Translations under genes and position numbers: made by a program
In this document: piece after piece, positions 8,238 to 15,670 of the stretch
Layout of the letters: every line of letters begins with the position of its first letter
Position numbering within the stretch: position 1 is the stretch's first letter
The notes under the pieces: model-generated
Told to the model about the DNA's origin: nothing
The model's input: the letters and a program-made list of their open reading frames with translations, nothing else
Database searches by the model: none
NCBI GenBank assembly: GCA_001801215.1
Contig: MGXA01000064.1
Location: forward strand, 1-40,411
DNA length: 40,411 bases
Direction of reading: 5' to 3'
Origin: Gallionellales bacterium RIFCSPLOWO2_02_FULL_59_110
GTDB lineage: Bacteria; Pseudomonadota; Gammaproteobacteria; Burkholderiales; Gallionellaceae

Positions 8238-9308
8238 TTATCGGGCGAGACGCACTTTGTAGTTCAGCATCGTCAGGAGCAGCACGAGAAGCGCCGCGCC
8301 GCCATTGTGGATTACCGCCAGCGCCAACGGAAAATTCAGGAAGACCGTCAGAACGCCGGTTGCGAATTGCAGCGCGATCCCGGCCAGCAGCCAGCGCGCG
8401 GTCTTTTGCAGCCCGCCGATCCTGGTAGCCTTGAGCGCCAGCCAGACAAGCAATGCGATCACGGCAAAGGCAAACAGGCGGTGCGTCCAGTGAATTGCGG
8501 TCAATGCCGGGAAAGGCAGGTATTCTCCGCCGACGGTCATGCCCAGCTCGCGCCACAGCGCGAAGCCGTGCGCAAAATCCATAGCCGGCAACAGCACACC
8601 CTGGCACAACGGGAAATCAGGGCAGGCCAATGCCGCATAATTGCTGCTGACCCAGCCGCCGAGCGCGATCTGTATCGCCAGCAAAAGGGCCGCCAATATG
8701 GCCGGGAGGCGCAACGCCGTTGCTGCCCGAAACACCGGCGCATGATCGGTCTGGCGCGCGCCGAGCCAGGTCAACAGCGCCAGCAGGAACATGCCCAGCA
8801 ATAAATGAATAGTCACAATGACCGGTTGCAGTTTCAGCGTGACCGTCCATGCGCCGAAAGCGCCTTGCAGGCAGACGAACGCAAGCAGTATCGTGGCAAA
8901 CACCGGCGAGAAACGGGTTTCCTTGCGTCCCGATTTCCACCATCTGCGCCAAGCGCTCACCATGATAGCGATGATCAGCACGCCGATGGCCATCGCCAGG
9001 TAGCGGTGTATCATTTCGATCCACGCCTTGACGACCGTCACCGGGCCGGTCGGCATCGCGGCTTCGGCGGCGCTGATGTCAGCATGTGCCCGTACCGGGT
9101 CGGCCTGCCCGTAGCAGCCCGGCCAATCCGGGCAGCCGAGGCCGGAATCGGTCAGCCGGGTGAATGCGCCGAACATGATGAGGTCGAAGGTCAGGAACAG
9201 CGTAACCCAGACCAACTTGCGGTACTTGTCCGGATTGTCCGACACCCAGACGATAGACAGCGGCAGCATTGCCACCAAAAGCCCGATGACGCCAAGCTGG
9301 ATCAGCAT
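8238..9308 (-). CDS. ctaA: Heme A synthase (COX15/CtaA family)
   Basis: A 356-residue membrane protein with about eight hydrophobic helices, matching the CtaA/COX15 family that oxidises the C8 methyl of heme O to make heme A for cytochrome aa3 oxidases. Family signs are GAFTRLTDSGLGCPDWPGCYG near the N-terminus (an extracytoplasmic cysteine pair and heme region), EMIHRYLA and TIHLLLG histidines in the first half, a second cysteine pair in LACPDFPLCQG, and IHWTHRLFAF plus AVIHNGGAAL in the second half. It stands alone here. It is convergent with hyfI, and a relict island lies upstream of its start. Length is normal. Confidence 0.95.
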   Translation of the reverse strand: MLIQLGVIGLLVAMLPLSIVWVSDNPDKYRKLVWVTLFLTFDLIMFGAFTRLTDSGLGCPDWPGCYGQADPVRAHADISAAEAAMPTGPVTVVKAWIEMIHRYLAMAIGVLIIAIMVSAWRRWWKSGRKETRFSPVFATILLAFVCLQGAFGAWTVTLKLQPVIVTIHLLLGMFLLALLTWLGARQTDHAPVFRAATALRLPAILAALLLAIQIALGGWVSSNYAALACPDFPLCQGVLLPAMDFAHGFALWRELGMTVGGEYLPFPALTAIHWTHRLFAFAVIALLVWLALKATRIGGLQKTARWLLAGIALQFATGVLTVFLNFPLALAVIHNGGAALLVLLLTMLNYKVRLAR

Positions 9309-9484
9309 GATGCGGCTCCCGGAACAGGCAACCGGGCCGGCCTGCCGGCAGGTCGCCGCTCAATTTTAGATGCAGACAATTTCATTTGCTTCGCTTCTCT
9401 AGAGTTCCGCAGCAAGCCGTGTTTGCAGTTGGTGCGCAGACGGCACCCGGAAACGGAATGGCATTCATTCTGCGATAGCTGCCG

Positions 9485-9534
9485 TGAATTGGCGCGCCCG
9501 ACAGGAGTCGAACCTGTGACCCTTGGCTTCGGAA
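9485..9534 (-). repeat. 50-bp duplicate of the tRNA-Arg 3' end (distal att-like site)
   Basis: Positions 9485-9534 are identical to 10604-10653, which covers the CCA end, acceptor 3' strand, T arm, variable region and part of the anticodon arm of the intact tRNA-Arg(CCG). The copy lacks the 5' half, so it cannot be a working tRNA. Such partial tRNA duplications mark the far end of elements that integrated into tRNA genes. No integrase remains between the repeats. Confidence 0.85.
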
Positions 9535-9796
9535 GACTGAAAGTTCACGGGCGTATCTTTTATTATCAATTTCTTACAAGTGTTCGCCGCACTCAAAAGC
9601 GGCCCAAAACAGCTACAGGAGCACTCTAAAAGTGTGAAATTGGTACGGTTTTTACTACAGGCTCCACAGTCTTGCACAGCAAGCCTGTGACACAACTTCG
9701 CACAATAGCATCGCTGTTGTGCCAATCAAACAATTTTCAGTCTGGCACCGCCAGTCCGTGACCGACACCCTCACAAGTGCGCAGCATTTGTGGCTG

Positions 9797-9828
9797 TTGA
9801 ATTATCGCACTGTGTCCATTATAGTGCG
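9797..9828 (+). promoter_or_regulatory. Promoter with embedded dyad before the small Fic-associated gene
   Basis: TTGAAT (9797-9802) and TATAGT (9820-9825) are spaced by 17 bases, a good sigma-70 layout. A perfect dyad, cgcact (9806-9811) with agtgcg (9823-9828), lies between and over these boxes and could bind a repressor. The start would fall near 9832, the ATG itself, so the message may be leaderless. Confidence 0.5.
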
Positions 9829-9831
9829 GTT

Positions 9832-10002
9832 ATGACTCATAAATCACTTCTTGAACACAATCCCCACTTGCGCAATGCGCAGGAATATCAGCGCGCCTTG
9901 CGTGCCTGTGTGCTTTCCTCGATTGCGATTGAAGGTGTCAAAAAAGCGGCGGAACGCGCACTTACACCCGCGCGCAACAAGCAACCTGCCAAAGCCCGCT
10001 AA
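9832..10002 (+). CDS. Small protein with Fic-inhibitory motif, antitoxin-like
   Basis: A 56-residue protein. It contains LSSIAIEG, which fits the (S/T)xxxE(G/N) motif of the inhibitory helix that blocks Fic AMP-transferases. In VbhA or YhfG type antitoxins this helix is a separate small protein. The assignment is inferred from the motif and from the neighbouring fic remnant, which is convergent and overlaps its end by 4 bases. An in-frame ATG at 9790 would add 14 residues, but the promoter at 9797-9825 argues for ATG 9832. The C-terminus is basic. Unlike its neighbour it appears intact. Confidence 0.5.
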   Translation: MTHKSLLEHNPHLRNAQEYQRALRACVLSSIAIEGVKKAAERALTPARNKQPAKAR

Positions 10003-10380
10003 AAGCTGGCATTCACCACTTTCCTGAATATCTCGATCATCGGCGCATAGTCGCGCCCCATGCCTGCGCGCACGGCGGCGAAAATAGGCTTCGCGCTGTT
10101 TGCCCTTGATTGGCGAAAAATTCAACAGCGGCAAGCCCGCCTGCAACGCCATGAGCTGAGAGAGCAAGCGCGACAACCGCCCGTTGCCTTCGCGGAATGG
10201 GTGGATCAGCACTAGCTCGCAATGCGTGATTGCCAAGGCTTCAAGCACGCTCTCCAGGTTATCGAAAGTGCACGGCGTAAATCGCGCCAGTTCCTTCCGC
10301 TCAAACTCCTGCATCAAACGCGGTACTTGCGCCGCCATTGCGAATACAAAACCGCCTTTGCTGATATTCACCTGCCGATA
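9999..10380 (-). pseudogene. Fic-domain protein remnant, 5'-truncated and frameshifted
   Basis: Reading leftward, the sequence begins abruptly with a RQVNISKGGF segment typical of the middle of Fic proteins. It continues to the catalytic motif HPFREGNGRLSR, which fits HxFx(D/E)GNGRxxR, and then to LNFSPIKGKQREAYF. At a run of four T residues near 10090 the frame shifts. The correct C-terminus (FAAVRAGMGRDYAPMIEIF, stop at 9999-10001) continues in another frame. The N-terminal part of the gene is missing and replaced by an unrelated methylase fragment. Fic enzymes transfer AMP to target proteins. This copy should be inactive unless the frameshift is bypassed or is a sequencing error. Confidence 0.8.
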
Positions 10381-10556
10381 TCAGGGTGTGCGAATAGTTT
10401 TGCTTCGCCGTCACCGTTAAGCAACATGTTCAACGTGGCGAGTGAGATCATGTTCTTATCCAGATCAACGCCATAGATGTTCGCATCGTCGATACGCGCA
10501 TCTATCCAATGAGCATCTCGCGCAATGGGTTGATCGCAGAAGTGATACGGTTTTTG
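10371..10556 (-). pseudogene. Fragment of an N6-adenine DNA methylase (HsdM-like)
   Basis: The minus strand encodes a 62-residue open stretch with [20 protein letters not shown] followed by MLLNGDGEAKLF. This resembles the region after motif I of HsdM-type adenine methylases (the GxDxxxxxxxxAxxNxxLHG segment). There is no start, no DPAxGxG motif and no NPPF motif. The frame runs directly into the fic remnant with a stop at 10368-10370. It is a scrap left by rearrangement. The assignment rests on a short segment. Confidence 0.5.
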
Positions 10557-10608
10557 CTACAGGAAATAAACAAGGAGAAAGGCTCTCTGCCTAACTTGTT
10601 GATTGAAT

Positions 10609-10685
10609 TGGCGCGCCCGACAGGAGTCGAACCTGTGACCCTTGGCTTCGGAAACCAATACTCTATCCAACTGAGCTACGGGCGC
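10609..10685 (-). tRNA. tRNA-Arg (anticodon CCG)
   Basis: On the minus strand the 7-bp acceptor GCGCCCG/CGGGCGC, a D arm, an anticodon stem TTGGT/GCCAA around the loop TTCCGAA, and the T arm ACAGG-TTCGACT-CCTGT all fold properly. The anticodon CCG reads the Arg codon CGG. The discriminator is G and CCA is encoded. It is the intact member of the 50-bp duplication and the likely integration site of the relict island to its left. Confidence 0.95.
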
Positions 10686-10794
10686 GTTCTGTGAAGGCGC
10701 GCAGCATAACGTTTTTTGGAAGCATCGTCCACGCCACAGTGCGCAGGAAAAATGCTATCGTGCCGCCTGTAACGATGATAACCGCAAGCGTGCC

Positions 10795-11220
10795 ATGACT
10801 TTCAGCAATCCCGAACCGGAACAAATCCGCCAAATGCTGCAAAACTCGCACAGTGTCGCGGTGGTGGGTTTATCGCCGGAGCCGTCGCGCCCCAGCTTTC
10901 GCGTGGCGAGCGGTTTGCGCGATCTGGGCTATCGCGTTATTCCGGTGCGCCCCATGATTGCAGAGGTTCTCGGCGAAAAAGCCTACCCGGATCTAGAAAG
11001 CCTGCCCGTCCTGCCGGATATCGTGGACGTATTTCGCGCGGCGGAGCATGTGCCCGCTATCGTGGAGAGCTGCATTAAACTTGGCGTCAGGAATCTTTGG
11101 TTGCAAGAGGGCGTCGTGCACGAGGCAGCCGCGCAGCGCGCCAGGCAAGCAGGCATCAATGTAGTGATGGATCGCTGCATGTGGCGCGATGCGCAAAAGT
11201 TCGGCGCGCGCCCCGCATGA
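10795..11220 (+). CDS. CoA-binding domain protein (YccU family)
   Basis: A 141-residue single-domain Rossmann-fold protein of the CoA_binding_2 family (YccU-like), close to the CoA-binding domain of succinyl-CoA synthetase alpha. The N-terminal SVAVVGLSPEPSRPSFRVA is the nucleotide-binding loop, and VDVFRAAEHVPAIVESCIKL and NLWLQEGV are family segments. Its cellular role is not established. It lies beside the tRNA-Arg on the opposite strand, and tag begins 25 bases downstream, so the two are probably cotranscribed. Confidence 0.88.
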   Translation: MTFSNPEPEQIRQMLQNSHSVAVVGLSPEPSRPSFRVASGLRDLGYRVIPVRPMIAEVLGEKAYPDLESLPVLPDIVDVFRAAEHVPAIVESCIKLGVRNLWLQEGVVHEAAAQRARQAGINVVMDRCMWRDAQKFGARPA

Positions 11221-11245
11221 TCGCAACCGGCATGGGCGGGACTTC

Positions 11246-11818
11246 ATGAATAAACCGCGATGCGCCTGGGCCGGCGGCGACGCGCTGTACCGCGCCTATC
11301 ACGACCGCGAATGGGGCGTGCCGCTGCACGACGACCGGGGCCTGTTCGAATTCCTGATCCTTGAAGGCGCGCAGGCCGGCTTGAGCTGGATCACCATTTT
11401 GCGCAAGCGCGAAAATTACCGCGCCGCCTTCGATGGTTTCGATGCGGCGCGCATTGCCCGCTACGGTGCGGATAAAATAGAATCGCTGTTGCAGGATGAG
11501 GGTATCGTGCGCAACCGCCTGAAACTGGAAGCCGCTGTCGTCAACGCGCAAAAATTTCTGGAGGTGCAGGAAGCTGCGGGCAGCTTCGACGCGTTCATCT
11601 GGCAGTTCGTCGATGGCAAGCCCAGGCAGAATGCATGGTGCAGCCCCGCCGATGTGCCTGCCAGCACGCCGCAGTCGGACGCGATGAGCCGGGAATTGAA
11701 GCGGTACGGCTTCAAGTTTGTCGGCACGACGATATGCTACGCCCTGATGCAGGCGACGGGCATGGTTAACGACCATACCGTAGATTGTTTCAGATACAAA
11801 GAGCTAAAAAACAATTAG
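11246..11818 (+). CDS. tag: DNA-3-methyladenine glycosylase I
   Basis: A 190-residue protein matching Tag across its length. It removes 3-methyladenine from alkylated DNA by N-glycosidic cleavage in base-excision repair. Visible features are the N-terminal CAWAGGDALYRAYHDREWG with the zinc-ligand Cys and His, EGAQAGLSWITILRKRENYR, and GFKFVGTTICYALMQATG with VNDH near the end. In E. coli Tag the zinc is held by Cys4, His17, His175 and Cys179. Here the last cysteine is present in DCFRY. I chose ATG 11246 because earlier in-frame codons add 19 residues without similarity. Confidence 0.95.
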   Translation: MNKPRCAWAGGDALYRAYHDREWGVPLHDDRGLFEFLILEGAQAGLSWITILRKRENYRAAFDGFDAARIARYGADKIESLLQDEGIVRNRLKLEAAVVNAQKFLEVQEAAGSFDAFIWQFVDGKPRQNAWCSPADVPASTPQSDAMSRELKRYGFKFVGTTICYALMQATGMVNDHTVDCFRYKELKNN

Positions 11819-11826
11819 CCACATAA

Positions 11827-11859
11827 CCATCCGCTTGCCGGCCGTTTTTTGGCGGACGG
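11827..11859 (+). terminator. Imperfect hairpin between tag and dapF
   Basis: CCATCCGC (11827-11834) can pair with GCGGACGG (11852-11859) with one mismatch around a loop that contains six T residues. It lies just after the tag stop and could end that transcript. The U run is in the loop rather than after the stem, so the call is weak. Confidence 0.3.
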
Positions 11860-11892
11860 GTGGCCCGAATTCGGATTTTTAGGGTTGCCGGA

Positions 11893-12723
11893 ATGATAGT
11901 GAAATTTACCAAGATGCACGGCGCGGGCAACGACTTCGTGGTGCTGGACGGCGTGCGTCAGAAAATAGAATTGCCGCCGGAGCAGTTGCGTTTACTCGCC
12001 GACCGGCATTTCGGCGTGGGCTGCGACCAAATATTGCTGGTGGAAAAGCCGCAACGCGCCGAGGCCGATTTCCGTTACCGCATTTTCAACGCTGACGGCA
12101 ACGAGGTCGAGCAATGCGGCAACGGCGCGCGCTGCTTCGCGCGTTTCGTGTACGACCAGGAGCTCACGCACAAGCGCGAGATCGTGGTGGAAACCAAGGG
12201 CGGGCTGATTTCGCCGCGCCTCGAGGACGACGGGCGCGTCACGGTAAACATGGGAGCGCCGGTGTTCGATCCAGCGCTTGTCCCGTTTGACGGTGGCAGC
12301 GGTGCGGCGAGCGAGCCTTTGGAAGTGGCTGGAGAGGTGCTGGAGATCAGCGCGCTGTCGATGGGCAATCCGCACGCCGTGCAGGTCGTGGAAGATGTCG
12401 AGCACGCGCCGGTGGACAAGCTGGGGCCGCTCATCGAGCGCCACCCGCGCTTCCCCAAGCGCGTCAATGCAGGCTTAATGCAGGTCATGGATCGCCAGCG
12501 CATCCGGTTGCGCGTATATGAACGCGGTTCGGGCGAGACGCTATCGTGCGGCAGCGGCGCGTGCGCGGCGGTGGTGGCGGGCATACGGCGCGGCTTGCTG
12601 GACAGCCCGGTAAGCGTCGTCACGCGCGGCGGCCTGCTGACCGTCGCCTGGAACGGCGTCGGCGCGCCGGTGCTGATGACCGGCCCGGTGATCACGGTAT
12701 TCGAAGGCGAAATAAATTTATAG
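11893..12723 (+). CDS. dapF: Diaminopimelate epimerase
   Basis: A 276-residue cytosolic enzyme that converts LL- to meso-diaminopimelate for lysine and peptidoglycan synthesis. Both catalytic cysteines are in place: [20 protein letters not shown] in the first half and [14 protein letters not shown] in the second. The N-terminus [14 protein letters not shown] is typical. ATG 11893 was chosen because it gives this standard start; the frame stays open 11 codons further upstream. It is followed at 6 bases by the DUF484 gene, giving the dapF-DUF484-xerC order also seen in E. coli. Confidence 0.97.
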   Translation: MIVKFTKMHGAGNDFVVLDGVRQKIELPPEQLRLLADRHFGVGCDQILLVEKPQRAEADFRYRIFNADGNEVEQCGNGARCFARFVYDQELTHKREIVVETKGGLISPRLEDDGRVTVNMGAPVFDPALVPFDGGSGAASEPLEVAGEVLEISALSMGNPHAVQVVEDVEHAPVDKLGPLIERHPRFPKRVNAGLMQVMDRQRIRLRVYERGSGETLSCGSGACAAVVAGIRRGLLDSPVSVVTRGGLLTVAWNGVGAPVLMTGPVITVFEGEINL

Positions 12724-12729
12724 GGAGCC

Positions 12730-13359
12730 ATGATGAGAGCCGATGATGTCGCACAATATTTGCAGAACAACCCGCAATTCTTCGAAGAGCATATCGAGAC
12801 GCTAACGCAAATTACTCTGCCGCACCCGCACGGCGGGCGCACGGTTTCGTTGAGCGAGCGGCAACTGCTGGCGCTGCGCGAGAAAAACAGAGAGCTGGAG
12901 AAAAAACTGCACGAGCTCATCGAGTTCGCCAAAGACAACGACGCACTGCAACACAAGGTGCATGAATTTGTCGTCGCGCTGTTTGCGGCGCGCGACCTGG
13001 CTACATTGCAGGAAATGATCCCGCATCTGTTGCGTGAAATTTTTGCGGTGCCGCACAGCGCTTTGCGCATGTGGCAGATTAATCCGCCCGGTGCGGAACT
13101 GCTTGCGTTCGCCGATGCGCAGGCGCAGCCGGTCTGCCTGCATCATGCCGCATACGATACCGCCGGCTGGTTCGGCGAGCATGCCGCGCAGCTGCATTCG
13201 TTCGCCTACCTGCCGCTGCACGCGGGCAGCGAGACCATCGGCCTGCTGGTGCTGGCCAGCGAAGACAGGCAGCGCTTCTACCCGGAGATGGGTACGGTAT
13301 TTTTGCAACGCCTCGCCGAGGCGGTGAGCAGCGCATTGCATCCATATCTCGCGCAATGA
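12730..13359 (+). CDS. DUF484 family protein (GAF-like)
   Basis: A 209-residue protein of the DUF484 family. The N-terminal DDVAQYLQNNPQFFEEHIETL is the family signature, followed by a charged helical, probably coiled-coil stretch (about residues 45-75) and a C-terminal GAF-like domain with a LPLHAGSETIGLLVLASED segment. The family sits between dapF and xerC in many proteobacteria. Its function is unknown. GGGAG upstream of ATG 12730 is a good ribosome site. Its stop overlaps the xerC start as ATGA. Confidence 0.9.
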   Translation: MMRADDVAQYLQNNPQFFEEHIETLTQITLPHPHGGRTVSLSERQLLALREKNRELEKKLHELIEFAKDNDALQHKVHEFVVALFAARDLATLQEMIPHLLREIFAVPHSALRMWQINPPGAELLAFADAQAQPVCLHHAAYDTAGWFGEHAAQLHSFAYLPLHAGSETIGLLVLASEDRQRFYPEMGTVFLQRLAEAVSSALHPYLAQ

Positions 13360-14294
13360 CCGATGCCGCCGCGCCTGCCCCGAGTCCGGTCGAAGGGCCT
13401 AACCGGCGATATTTGCAGGGTTACCTGGCATGGCTGCGCAACGAAAAACAATACTCCGCGCTGACCGCCGAGAACTATACGCGCGACCTCAGGCATCTGT
13501 TCGAACTGGCTGGCGCAACGCCGCTGGCCAATCTTAAAATCCATCACATCCGTCGCTTCATCGCGCAACTGCATGGCAAGGGGTTGGGCGGTCGTTCGCT
13601 GGCGCGCATGTTGTCGGCGTGGCGCGGCTTTTTCACCTACCTGATGCGCGATCACGGCCTGGCGGACAACCCCTGCGTCGGCCTGCGCGCGCCCAAATCA
13701 CCGAAAAACCTGCCGCAGGCGCTGTCGCCCGACGAGGCGGCGCGCATGGTCGATCTGCCGGGCGACACGCCGGAAGCGCTGCGCGACAAGGCGATGTTCG
13801 AGCTGTTCTATTCCTCCGGCCTGCGCCTGGCCGAACTGGTCGGCCTCGATCCGCCTCAACTCGATCTGAACGCGGGCGAAGTGCGCGTCACCGGCAAGGG
13901 CAGCAAGACGCGCATCGTGCCGCTCGGGACTTTTGCTGCCACCGCATTGCGGGCCTGGCTGGCGGTGCGCGGTCAACTCGCCAAAGCGGATGAGCCCGCG
14001 CTGTTTGTCGGTCAGCGCGGCACCCGTATTACACCGCGTGTGGTGCAGCTGCGCATGAAGCGGTGGGGCATCAAACAGGGCATCGCCAGCAACGTGCATC
14101 CGCACCTGTTGCGCCATTCGTTCGCCACCCATGTGCTGCAATCCTCCGGCGACCTGCGCGCGGTGCAGGAAATGCTCGGCCACGCCAGCATCTCTACCAC
14201 GCAGGTGTATACGCATCTCGATTTCCAATATCTCAGCAAAATTTACGACGCTGCGCACCCGCGCGCCAAGAAAAAGACCCAAGAAAAAATATGA
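13356..14294 (+). CDS. xerC: Tyrosine recombinase XerC
   Basis: A 312-residue site-specific recombinase that, with XerD, resolves chromosome dimers at dif. The N-terminal SAM-like domain (about 20-105) is followed by the catalytic domain with the Arg in SSGLRLAELVGL, HPHLLRHSFATHVL (H-x-x-R) and the GHASISTTQVYTHLD segment containing the nucleophilic tyrosine. Length and gene position (after dapF-DUF484) support a housekeeping XerC rather than an island integrase. It overlaps its neighbours on both sides by ATGA junctions. Confidence 0.96.
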   Translation: MTDAAAPAPSPVEGPNRRYLQGYLAWLRNEKQYSALTAENYTRDLRHLFELAGATPLANLKIHHIRRFIAQLHGKGLGGRSLARMLSAWRGFFTYLMRDHGLADNPCVGLRAPKSPKNLPQALSPDEAARMVDLPGDTPEALRDKAMFELFYSSGLRLAELVGLDPPQLDLNAGEVRVTGKGSKTRIVPLGTFAATALRAWLAVRGQLAKADEPALFVGQRGTRITPRVVQLRMKRWGIKQGIASNVHPHLLRHSFATHVLQSSGDLRAVQEMLGHASISTTQVYTHLDFQYLSKIYDAAHPRAKKKTQEKI

Positions 14295-15670
14295 CCAGCC
14301 AGAAACCCAGATCGCCCTCCACTCCGCACCGTACAGCGCAAGGCAGCCGGGATTTTCGCAACCGGGTTAAACGCGGCGGCAAGTCGCCAGACAGACAAGA
14401 AAAGGGCGAGCAGAAGAACATTCCGCGCAGCGCGCCGCAACCGTTCACCGGCAATGCCGCTGCGCAACCCGGCATCATCCTCAAGGCGGGGCGCGAGAAG
14501 TCGCTGTTGCGCCGCCATCCTTGGGTGTTCTCCGGCGCGGTCGAACGCGTCGATGGTGCGCCGCAAAATGGAGACACGCTGCCGGTGCGCGACAACGCGG
14601 GCAACTTCCTCGCCTGTGCGGCGTACAACCCGGATTCGCAGATCACCGCGCGCGTCTGGTCGTGGGATGAAGGTGAATCCATCGACGCGGCGTTCTTCCG
14701 CCGCAAGGTCGCCGCCGCACTGGCCGCACGCGATGTGTTCGGCATGCGCCAGGACAGCAGCAACCTGCGCTTGATCCACGCCGAATCTGACGCACTGCCG
14801 GGCTTGATTGTCGACCAGTACGGCAGCACGCTGGTGATGCAGATCGGCAGTGCTGGAGCGGAACGCTGGCGCGACACCCTCGCCGACCTTTTGCAAGATA
14901 TGTGCAATCCGGCGTGCATTTACGAGCGCTCCGATTCAGATTCGCGTGGGCTGGAAGGGCTGGAGCCACGCAACGGCGTGCTGCGCGGTGCGCTGCCGGA
15001 TCGCGTCGAAGTGGTAGAGCACGGCCTGCGTTTCAAAGTGGATGTGGTGGCGGGGCAGAAGACCGGTTTCTTCCTCGACCAGCGCGACAACCGCGCGCTG
15101 ACCGAGACACTGGCAAAAGGCCGCGATGTGCTGAACTGCTTCTGCTACACCGGCGGGTTTTCGTTGTATGCGCTGCGCGGCGGCGCAAAATCGGTGCTGT
15201 CGATCGATGCGTCCGGCGATGCATTGCGCATCGCCGCAGAAAATCTGGCGGCGAATAACCTGGATGCAGCTCGCGCCGAATGGCAGGAGGCAGACGTATT
15301 CCAGGCGCTACGCAAACTGCGCGACCAGGGCCGCTCATTCGACTTCATCATCCTCGACCCGCCCAAGTTCGCCCCCACCGCCGCGTTCGCCGAAAAAGCC
15401 GCGCGCGGCTACAAAGACATCAACCTGCTCGCCTTCAAACTGCTCCGACCGGGCGGCCTGCTCGCCACCTATTCCTGCTCCGGCGGTATCGGCGAAGACC
15501 TGTTCCAGAAAATCGTTGCCGGCGCGGCGCTCGATGCCGGCGTGGACGCGCAGATCGTCCGTTACCTGCATCCCAGCGCCGACCATCCGGTGCTGCTGAG
15601 TTTTCCCGAGGGGGCGTATTTGAAGGGGTTGCTGTTGCGGCTGCTGCCAAGGCTTTCAATCGTGGCGTAA
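14291..15670 (+). CDS. rlmI: Class I rRNA methyltransferase, RlmI-like (23S m5C1962)
   Basis: A 459-residue SAM-dependent methyltransferase. After a basic, disordered-looking N-terminal extension of about 55 residues comes a PUA-like domain (GIILKAGREKSLLRRHPWVF). The methyltransferase domain follows, with VLNCFCYTGGFSLYALRGGA as the SAM site and DFIILDPPKFAP as the catalytic region; a Cys in YSCSGG fits m5C chemistry. RlmI is normally near 396 residues, so the N-terminal tail is extra. ATG 14291 overlaps the xerC stop as ATGA. The end overlaps the convergent SDR-GT2 gene by 15 bases. Confidence 0.88.
   Translation: MTSQKPRSPSTPHRTAQGSRDFRNRVKRGGKSPDRQEKGEQKNIPRSAPQPFTGNAAAQPGIILKAGREKSLLRRHPWVFSGAVERVDGAPQNGDTLPVRDNAGNFLACAAYNPDSQITARVWSWDEGESIDAAFFRRKVAAALAARDVFGMRQDSSNLRLIHAESDALPGLIVDQYGSTLVMQIGSAGAERWRDTLADLLQDMCNPACIYERSDSDSRGLEGLEPRNGVLRGALPDRVEVVEHGLRFKVDVVAGQKTGFFLDQRDNRALTETLAKGRDVLNCFCYTGGFSLYALRGGAKSVLSIDASGDALRIAAENLAANNLDAARAEWQEADVFQALRKLRDQGRSFDFIILDPPKFAPTAAFAEKAARGYKDINLLAFKLLRPGGLLATYSCSGGIGEDLFQKIVAGAALDAGVDAQIVRYLHPSADHPVLLSFPEGAYLKGLLLRLLPRLSIVA

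Noticed and set aside
9485-9534. Second tRNA-Arg gene
   Set aside because: Only the 3' half is present; acceptor 5' strand and D arm are missing, so it is a partial duplicate.
13356-14294. Integrase of the tRNA-Arg island
   Set aside because: Gene order dapF-DUF484-xerC and full similarity to XerC indicate a housekeeping recombinase, and it lies outside the att-like repeats.
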